Of a stretch of 30,641 nt of DNA, positions 24,542 to 30,641 are shown in pieces. The notes below the pieces were generated by a model. The model did no database searches, was not told where the DNA came from, and worked only from the letters and a program-made list of their open reading frames with translations. The stretch covers positions 1 to 30,641 of the forward strand of contig DASRSL010000177.1 in NCBI GenBank assembly GCA_035656495.1. Direction: 5' to 3'. The position numbers and the translations under genes are program-made. The first letter of the stretch is position 1. The number at the start of each line of letters is the position of its first letter. Origin of the DNA: Roseiarcus sp035656495 (lineage in GTDB: Bacteria > Pseudomonadota > Alphaproteobacteria > Rhizobiales > Beijerinckiaceae).

Positions 24542-24603
24542 CCCCGCTTGCGGGGAGAGGGGGAAGGCTCGTCCTAACCTTCTCCCCGCAAGCGGGGAGA
24601 AGG
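24542..24603. repeat. Tandem GC palindromes, copy 2 of the 26-base palindrome
   Basis: A short stem CCCCGC-TT-GCGGGG (24542-24555) is followed by the full 26-base palindrome (24578-24603), identical to 6272-6297. It sits between the radical SAM gene and the hydrolase gene, both on the minus strand, seven bases after the radical SAM stop. Confidence 0.75.
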
Positions 24604-24610
24604 GACCCGC

Positions 24611-26359
24611 TCACTCCGCCGCTGCCGCCCGCTCGCGCTTCGGCGCGCCGTAGGTGTTGGGGATCTTGTCGGCGAAAGCCGCGACGAAATCGGCGTTGTG
24701 GCCGGCGTCCGCCGACGGCCCCAGAGCGTCATCCATGTAGGTCTTCGCCGCCTCGTCGGCGACCACGCGACGGTAGATCTTTCGGTAGCGCATGGCGAGC
24801 CTGAGCCATTGCGCGGCGACCCTGGTGAAGTCGTAGGCCCGCCATGGATAGAAGATCAGGGGATTGACCATTCCGAGCCCGTGCCGGCGCTGGGTGCGGA
24901 TCTTCCGCCGGACATAGCCGAACTGCAGCGGGTGGACCCGCTCGATGCGCGACGAGCCGGAGAAGACCGTCATCGCGTCGATGATCTTTTTCGGGCTGAT
25001 GCCGCTCGCCACCGCCCGGCGGAGCACCGTCTCGACATGGGCGTCCGAATAGTAGCGCGCCCAGGCGTCGCGATAGACGCCCCGCCAGGCGTCCGCCGAC
25101 ATGATCGGGTGATCGGCGCAGACATGCTCGAGGTCGTAGTTGTTCATGTCCGGCTCCATCCGCGCCCCCTTGAGATGGAGGACTTTATGGTCCTCCGAGC
25201 CGGGCAGGGGGGTAAGGAAGAAGAACTCGAGGATGTCGATCGGCAGCTCGCGCTTGATGGTCTCGATGTCGCGGGCGATCGATTCCGGGGTGTCGGTCGG
25301 GAAGCCCAGGATGTAGCCGGCCCAGGTCATGACCTTGGCCCGCCGCCACGCCTGCAGCATGTCGCGATATTCCCAGATCTTGTTCTGACGCTTCTTCGCC
25401 CCCATGAGCGATTGGGGATTGATGTTCTCGAGCCCGATGAAGACGAGGTTGCAGCCGGCCCGCGCCGCCTTCTCGATGAAGCCCGAGATCTTGTGGCAGA
25501 GCGTGTCGACCTGCAGCAGGAGGCGGATCTTGAAGCCCTGATTCTCCCTGAGCTCGATCAGCCGGTCGAGGATCGGCTCCCAGTTGCGGTTGCGGGCGAA
25601 ATTGTCGTCGGTGACGAAGAAGCGCGTGATCCCCTGCGCCGCGTTGGCGCGCACGATCGCCTCGACGTCGTCGGCGGTGCGGTAGCGGGACCTTCGTCCC
25701 TGGACGTTGATGATGGTGCAGAAGCTGCACTGATAGGGGCAGCCGCGCCCGGCGTCGAAGCTCGCGTAATGTCCCGCGACCCTCCTCACGACGGGGCGCG
25801 GCAGCAGGGGAAACGCGGCCGCCGCCATGTCGGGCATGTCGTCGAGATAATTGTAGAGCGGTTTCGCCGAGCCGGCGTCGATGTCGCGCAGGAGGTCCGC
25901 GAGGCGCCCTTCGCCTTCGCCGGCGAACAGGATCATGCCGAGCGCCTGGGCTTCCCTGAGCTCCGCCGGCAGGTCCGGCAGCATGGCGATGCAGCCCGAG
26001 ACATGAAAACCGCCGACGGCGACCGTCACGCCGTGGGCCCGGAACTGGCGGCCGATATCGAGAGCGCGGGGAAACTGGTTCGACTGGACGCCGACCAGCG
26101 CGACGAACCCGCCTCCCGCGTCCCGGATGCGCCGGGCGATCCCGGGAATGTCGATGATCGTGTTGCACTCGTCGAAAGCGTCGATCTCGATCACGACATC
26201 GGGGCCGAGCGTCTGCTCCTCGGCGCATTGCGTGAGAAGGCCGTGGAGGCTGGCCAGGCTGTTCGACGGGATGGTCGAGCGTCGCCACTGGATGACGTAG
26301 CCGTCGTCGTCGTAGTGCGACGGCTTGATCAGCACGATCGGAAACTTGCGCTTCGCCAT
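24611..26359 (-). CDS. Radical SAM protein with an N-terminal B12-binding-like domain
   Basis: A 582-residue cytoplasmic enzyme. Residues 1-165 have the Rossmann-like fold of B12-binding domains in this superfamily, but I do not see the D-x-H-x-x-G cobalamin motif. The 4Fe-4S motif is Cys207-x3-Cys211-x2-Cys214 in GRGCPYQCSFC, followed by FFVTDDNFARN and FIGLENINPQSL, segments typical of the TIM-barrel half. A long C-terminal extension (about 420-582) carries many Arg and aromatic residues. The frame is open 16 codons upstream, but MAKRKFPIVLIKPSHYDDDG is the natural start (ATG at 26359); AGGCGG lies close upstream. Relatives include BchE- and HpnP-like enzymes, but the reaction here cannot be named. 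No pathway genes are adjacent. Confidence 0.88.
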   Translation of the reverse strand: MAKRKFPIVLIKPSHYDDDGYVIQWRRSTIPSNSLASLHGLLTQCAEEQTLGPDVVIEIDAFDECNTIIDIPGIARRIRDAGGGFVALVGVQSNQFPRALDIGRQFRAHGVTVAVGGFHVSGCIAMLPDLPAELREAQALGMILFAGEGEGRLADLLRDIDAGSAKPLYNYLDDMPDMAAAAFPLLPRPVVRRVAGHYASFDAGRGCPYQCSFCTIINVQGRRSRYRTADDVEAIVRANAAQGITRFFVTDDNFARNRNWEPILDRLIELRENQGFKIRLLLQVDTLCHKISGFIEKAARAGCNLVFIGLENINPQSLMGAKKRQNKIWEYRDMLQAWRRAKVMTWAGYILGFPTDTPESIARDIETIKRELPIDILEFFFLTPLPGSEDHKVLHLKGARMEPDMNNYDLEHVCADHPIMSADAWRGVYRDAWARYYSDAHVETVLRRAVASGISPKKIIDAMTVFSGSSRIERVHPLQFGYVRRKIRTQRRHGLGMVNPLIFYPWRAYDFTRVAAQWLRLAMRYRKIYRRVVADEAAKTYMDDALGPSADAGHNADFVAAFADKIPNTYGAPKRERAAAAE

Positions 26360-26986
26360 GGCCGCCTGTCCGTGTCCTCGCTCGCAAGCGGCCGGCAGGG
26401 CGGCCATCGCGAGGCCGCGACTCTGCCTTGTTGCGCGCGTTCCGACAACTCCAAATTGAGGCGCGTTAAAGACGGGATTCGGCGATCCTCCCTTTTTTCC
26501 GCCTGCGTACAGGAGAATCGCGTCCGCACTGCTGGCCTCTCTTTCAGCAACGGCTTTTATTACAGGCGCTTATTCAAAGAACTTAAATGCCGGTGAGAGC
26601 AAGATAGCAGGAAGCGGAAATACGCCGATCAGGGAGACTGCGAAAACAAGCTCAGCCGGGGCCCCCTTGCGTGTTACAGGAAGAGTTGCGGCTAGCCGTC
26701 TGAACGAGAACGGTGTCTCGGCGAGCGCTACCCACGGCGGTCCCAAACAGCCGCCGTGCGGCCTCGAAAAAATAGATGTCCGCCCTGGGTCCGGTTCCGG
26801 TTCCGGTGCAGTCAATTTGGCTGCTGCCGCTATTCCTGATTCGCGGCCTGCAGAGGGGCGTGCGGCGGACGGACGCCGCGCGCCATGCGACGAGCATGGA
26901 GCCTTGGGCGGTCCTTGTGAACATCTGGCGCCAGGCGATTTTTTCTTTTATGTTCAAATGCCTGATGCTCGTTGGAATCGGCCAAA
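26360..26986. other. 627-base intergenic stretch between divergent genes
   Basis: Visibly less GC-rich than the left part of the window from about 26480. Short open frames occur on both strands, but none shows a recognisable pattern. A GGTTCC-type mini-repeat (about 26788-26807) is present. Promoters for the radical SAM gene (minus) and the kinase region (plus) should lie here, but I cannot identify them with confidence. Confidence 0.5.
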
Positions 26987-27529
26987 ATGACACTCGAAAC
27001 CGTCCAGCGCATTGAATCCGCGCGGCCTGAAGAGGCGACCGAGGCGATCGCCGATCTTGTCGCGGCGGCAACCAAACTCGGGCAGGCGCTTGCCGTGCGC
27101 GAGGAGGGATTCGAAGCAGCCGAGGCAAGCTCAATGGGAATCTTCACCCAACAGAGGCCTCGGACCTACGCTCAGGTCTATCTGACGCGGTGGTCCTGCG
27201 TTGCGGGCGTCGTCGGTAAAGCCAGCTTGCCGCGTCGACGAGGATCGGACCCCCCCTGCGCGAAACTGTTCAGCGATCCCATCAATCCTGCAATGGCCGC
27301 CCATCACCCCTACATCGTCAAGCGCACCGGCGACGGCTCGCTCATCGAGTTCAGGAGCGTTGTTGACTCCGCGCGTTGCGCGATCGAAGTGCAGAACGGC
27401 GTGGCCGAGCGCAACGCTGCCTCACTGGAGGGCCGACCTATCGAATTCCGCGTCAGGGTCCATTTCGGCGAAGGGGCCGAGGAAGAAAGCCGCGATCTGA
27501 TCGCCGCCGCCAGGGTCGCAGCGCGATGA
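26987..27529 (+). pseudogene. Chimeric remnant: Fic-like start joined to adenylate cyclase fragment
   Basis: The 180-residue frame from the ATG at 26987 is made of unrelated pieces. Residues 1-35 (VQRIESARPEEATEAIADL, then VAAATKLGQAL) resemble the N-terminus of Fic-family proteins. The middle is unrecognised. From about 27275, MAAHHPYIVKRTGDGSLIEF, RSVVDSARCAIEVQNGVAER and IEFRVRVHFG match the central part of class III adenylate/guanylate cyclase domains (metal-binding and dimer region). The next expected block (LMGDGVNIAARLE in relatives) is shrunk to DLIAAARVAAR before the TGA. The catalytic domain is incomplete at both ends, so the product cannot be an active cyclase. Its stop overlaps the start of the following kinase gene by four bases (ATGA). 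Confidence 0.7.
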
Positions 27530-30500
27530 AGGAGCGTCTACCGCAAGCTCTCAGTTGGGCGAAGCACGAAAAGCTGTTCGCGTGCTTGGTTTTGTCTATC
27601 GCCTACGTCGTCACTGGCAGGGCAGGGCTCCTGCTATCGGTTTCGCCGGGCTACGCCACAGCGGTTTTTCTGCCCGCGGGTTTAGCCGTGGCCGGCATGT
27701 ACCTGGGCGGCCCGTTCACACTATTTGGGACGTTCTTTGGCTCGTTCGTCCTGAACGTTTGGGTCGGCTCGCTCATCAGAGGTCAGTTTGACTCTGCCGA
27801 CATAACCGCGGGCGCTGTTATCGCTTTGGCGTCAACGACGCAGGCGGCGGTCGGCGGGGCTCTTCTCCGTCGGGCGATCGGACACGTGTCATCCTTGGAT
27901 ATGCCGCGCGATCTCCTGTATTTCCTGCTCCTTACCCCGATATTTTGCGTGACGAGCCCCACCTTATCGGTTGCCGGCCTCTGGGCGGTCAGTGGCTTAA
28001 AGTCCATCGATATACCCGCAAATTGGTTCGTCTGGTGGGTAGGCGATACCCTCGGCGTGCTCGTCGGTCTGCCCGTGGTGTTGGTTTTCGCTGGCAAACC
28101 GCGCGAAATATGGCGGTCGCGCGCCCTGTCGGTCGCGGCGCCGATGGTCCTCAGTTTTGGCCTTTTCACCGCTATTTTTGTGCTGGTGAGCGGGTGGGAA
28201 AAGGGACAGTCGCTTCTCGAGTTTCAGCTACGGTCTCAGCAACTTGTCGACACAATAAGGGCGACGCTCTCGGAACAGGCGGCTATTATCGAACAGCTCT
28301 CAAGCGGCTTTTCGAGCCGCCAAGTGGCGATGGATCGCCAGGATTTCCACAACCTCGTCGAGAAACTGCTGGAGCGATCTCCGAGCGTCCAGGCCGTGGA
28401 GTGGGCGCCGCGCGTAACGTTGCGAGAGCGACCGAGCTTTGAGGCCACGCAGCAATCCAAAGTACCGGAGTATGCAATTCGCGAACGAAATAGATCAGGC
28501 AAACCGAACAGCCTGATCCCGGCAAGCGTCCGAGATCAATACTATCCCGTGACGTTCGTTGAGCCGTTGGCGGGCAATGAGCCAGCCGTGGGCTTCGACC
28601 TCGCATCAAACCCTTATCGTAATAAGGCGATCGAATCGGCGTTTGCGATGGATAAAGTTGTCACGACAGCGCCCGTTCGACTCGTCCAAGAGCGTGGCGA
28701 GCAGCCTGGAATTCTGTTGATGCAGGCCGTGGCGGAGGGGCCAAACGGCCCTGGCCTCGTATTGATCGCGCTGCGGATGGACTCCTTTACGAGGAAGCTC
28801 GAGGAACCTTACCAAAAAACGCTTGATCTCAAATTCGGCGATGAAGTCGCCGCTCGCTCTTTCTTTGACGACATTCCTGAATCGACGACGCCGACCTACC
28901 GATCGGAATTCGAATTCGGCTTACGTCGCTACATGGTTCAAACAGCGCCCTCCGCGCTTTATGTCGCCCAACATCGAGGCTGGGAAAGTTGGGCCGTTAT
29001 GGCGGCCGGCGTTTTAGGGACGGGATTAATCGGATCGCTATTGCTGCTAGGCACCGGCCACACTCATCGATTGGAAACACTGACTGAGAAGTTGCGCGCG
29101 AGCGAAATGGCGACGCGCGCATTTAACGAGAAATTAGAAGCCGAGGTCGAACGGCGAACTCGTGAGCGCGATCGGATTTGGAAAGTTTCGGAGGACCTCC
29201 TCGGCGTCTCGAACTTCGAAGGATATTTTGTGAGCGTCAATCCTGCCTGGACAAAGCTATTGGGCTGGACTGAGGAAGAAATCAAATCGATGCACGTCGG
29301 CGAATTACGGCACCCGGATGACGCGTCTCGTGCGGCGGCCCGGCGCGCCCAACTCGCCGACGGCGTTCCGGCAGTGCGAATGGAGAATCGCTTTCGGCAT
29401 CGAGACGGGACTTGGCGCTGGATCAGTTGGACGATGACCGCCGAAGACGGACTGATCTACGTCGCGGGCCGGCATACGACTTTGGAGAAAGAGGCGGCGG
29501 CGGCGCTCGAAACGACCCAACGACAAACCGCGCATTTACAAAAAATGGAGGCCCTCGGCCAGCTGACAGGCGGGGTGGCGCACGACTTCAATAATCTTCT
29601 CATGGTTGTCAGCGGGTATGCGCAAACGCTGCTGAGGCGGCTTACCGATCCAAAAGACGTACGTGCATTGCAGGCCATCCAAGCGGCCTCTTCGCGAGGA
29701 GAAAACTTGACGCGGCAGCTGCTCGCCTTCTCGCGTAGCCAACCGCTCAATCCGACCGATCTGAATTTGACGAAAACGCTGGAAGCGATCCGCGACGTGC
29801 TCAGCGGCTCACTCAACGTGAACATTGATCTCATCATAAATATCCCCGATGCGACGTGGCCGGTTCGCGTGGACAAAGCTGAGTTTGAGTTGGCTCTCGT
29901 CAATCTGGCGGTAAACGCCAGAGATGCGATGCCTCGAGGAGGCAGACTCGTGATCTCAGCCGAAAACGTCAGCCTGAAGCCGGGAGACGTTCGCGACGGG
30001 CTCGCCGGCGATTTCGTCGCTTTGATCGTAAATGACACTGGCTCGGGAATTCCCAGCGGCGTCGTTGACAGGGTCTTCGAACCGTTTTTCACGACAAAGG
30101 CCGCGAATGGAGGGACGGGGTTAGGGTTACCGCAGGTTTACGGATTTTCGCGCCAGTCGGGAGGGGGAGTGTCGATCGCCAGCGAGGTCGATCAAGGTAC
30201 GAAGGTGACAATTTATTTGCCGCGTTCCCAGATGAATGCCAACGCTTTGCCGGTCTCTGGGGAGGACATGCTCGTCTCCGGTGATCAGGAACTGGTCCTG
30301 GTCGTCGAAGATAACCACGATGTGCGAGAGGTTACGACATCTCTCCTGGAGCAGTTGGGCTACCGGACGACGGCGGTGGAAAATGCGCGTGAAGCTTTGG
30401 AGGCGCTGAAATCGCAGCGGTCGGTGAGCTTGGTTCTGACCGACGTCGTTATTCCCGGAGAATACGATGGACTGATGCTCGCCCGCAGAATCAGGATGCT

Positions 30501-30641
30501 CTTCCCCGAAATCCCAATCGTGCTTGCTACAGGGTATGCGAAGCTGTTTGACAGCGCTCCAGAGTTTCCCGTGTTGCGCAAGCCCTACCAAATCGGCGAC
30601 CTGGGGCGGGCGATTCATCAGGCGTTGAAAGAAACCAAGAC
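27526..30641 (+). CDS. Hybrid sensor kinase, MASE1-CHASE-PAS-HisKA-HATPase-REC (3' end outside window)
   Basis: An open frame of 1038 codons that runs off the right edge without a stop. Residues 15-222 are a multi-spanning MASE1 membrane sensor (AYVVTGRAGLLL, FLPAGLAVAGMYLGG, WVGDTLGVLVGLP). Residues 225-470 are a periplasmic CHASE domain, closed by a transmembrane helix (490-510). A coiled coil and a PAS domain (about 550-655, SVNPAWTKLLGW) follow. The kinase has His686 in GGVAHDFNNLL, VNLAVNARDAM and GTGLGLPQVYGF. The attached receiver (922 onward) has Glu928-Asp929, phospho-acceptor Asp973 in VLTDVVIPG and Lys1019 in LRKP. Everything needed for autophosphorylation and relay is present. The ATG at 27526 overlaps the remnant upstream by four bases; an earlier start is not in frame. 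Codon use looks more AT-rich than in the glycogen genes, suggesting acquired DNA. The ligand is unknown. Confidence 0.92.
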   Translation, partial: MKERLPQALSWAKHEKLFACLVLSIAYVVTGRAGLLLSVSPGYATAVFLPAGLAVAGMYLGGPFTLFGTFFGSFVLNVWVGSLIRGQFDSADITAGAVIALASTTQAAVGGALLRRAIGHVSSLDMPRDLLYFLLLTPIFCVTSPTLSVAGLWAVSGLKSIDIPANWFVWWVGDTLGVLVGLPVVLVFAGKPREIWRSRALSVAAPMVLSFGLFTAIFVLVSGWEKGQSLLEFQLRSQQLVDTIRATLSEQAAIIEQLSSGFSSRQVAMDRQDFHNLVEKLLERSPSVQAVEWAPRVTLRERPSFEATQQSKVPEYAIRERNRSGKPNSLIPASVRDQYYPVTFVEPLAGNEPAVGFDLASNPYRNKAIESAFAMDKVVTTAPVRLVQERGEQPGILLMQAVAEGPNGPGLVLIALRMDSFTRKLEEPYQKTLDLKFGDEVAARSFFDDIPESTTPTYRSEFEFGLRRYMVQTAPSALYVAQHRGWESWAVMAAGVLGTGLIGSLLLLGTGHTHRLETLTEKLRASEMATRAFNEKLEAEVERRTRERDRIWKVSEDLLGVSNFEGYFVSVNPAWTKLLGWTEEEIKSMHVGELRHPDDASRAAARRAQLADGVPAVRMENRFRHRDGTWRWISWTMTAEDGLIYVAGRHTTLEKEAAAALETTQRQTAHLQKMEALGQLTGGVAHDFNNLLMVVSGYAQTLLRRLTDPKDVRALQAIQAASSRGENLTRQLLAFSRSQPLNPTDLNLTKTLEAIRDVLSGSLNVNIDLIINIPDATWPVRVDKAEFELALVNLAVNARDAMPRGGRLVISAENVSLKPGDVRDGLAGDFVALIVNDTGSGIPSGVVDRVFEPFFTTKAANGGTGLGLPQVYGFSRQSGGGVSIASEVDQGTKVTIYLPRSQMNANALPVSGEDMLVSGDQELVLVVEDNHDVREVTTSLLEQLGYRTTAVENAREALEALKSQRSVSLVLTDVVIPGEYDGLMLARRIRMLFPEIPIVLATGYAKLFDSAPEFPVLRKPYQIGDLGRAIHQALKETK

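Noticed and set aside
22277..24577. Plus-strand open frame of 766 codons spanning the coiled-coil and hydrolase genes
   Set aside because: Antisense to two supported genes and an intergenic region; no domain seen.
26570..26815. Minus-strand 81-codon frame with a hydrophobic end
   Set aside because: No ribosome binding site, no family pattern, and the N-terminal part comes from the GGTTCC mini-repeat (GTGTG-type residues).
1..30641. CRISPR arrays, tRNA, rRNA genes and riboswitches
   Set aside because: I looked for regularly spaced repeats, cloverleaf-type ends and conserved riboswitch cores and saw none; a covariance-model scan would be decisive.

Overview
The window looks like chromosomal DNA of a high-GC alphaproteobacterium, most likely of the order Hyphomicrobiales (Rhizobiales). 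This rests on gene content and style: an ArgC of the short type, a FixL-like kinase module, small hypothetical families typical of that order, and short intergenic GC-rich palindromes. Genus cannot be set from this sequence alone.

Layout. (1) 1-1703: a LysE-family exporter and argC, both on the minus strand. (2) 2244-5885: a very large minus-strand signalling protein joining CheB methylesterase, CheR methyltransferase, a coiled coil, two PAS domains and a histidine kinase. Its C-terminal half closely resembles the oxygen sensor FixL, and a perfect FNR/FixK-type box lies upstream at 6162-6175. (3) 6306-10100: an accessory stretch of small conserved hypothetical genes, one frameshifted gene remnant, a stand-alone CheB-type protein with a zinc-ribbon-like tail, and two paralogous small helical proteins flanked by palindromic repeats. 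(4) 10671-22264: a compact minus-strand glycogen operon in the order glgP, glgB, glgC, glgA and a fused glgX-malQ. The last three genes are joined by 4-base ATGA overlaps. A membrane-anchored coiled-coil protein lies just upstream on the same strand. (5) 23282-26359: a class C beta-lactamase-fold serine hydrolase and a radical SAM protein. (6) 26987-30641: a chimeric, decayed ORF (Fic-like start, adenylate cyclase fragment) followed by a MASE1-CHASE-PAS-histidine kinase-receiver hybrid sensor kinase. The kinase runs off the right edge and appears less GC-rich than the rest.

How the genes work together. GlgC makes ADP-glucose, GlgA elongates, GlgB branches, GlgP shortens outer chains, GlgX removes limit branches and MalQ recycles the released maltooligosaccharides. 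Because GlgX and MalQ are one polypeptide here, debranching and disproportionation are physically coupled. The two CheB-type proteins and the two PAS kinases mark a signalling-rich neighbourhood. The most striking regulatory idea is that the CheB-CheR-kinase fusion may be an oxygen (heme) sensor whose own gene is under FNR/FixK-type control.
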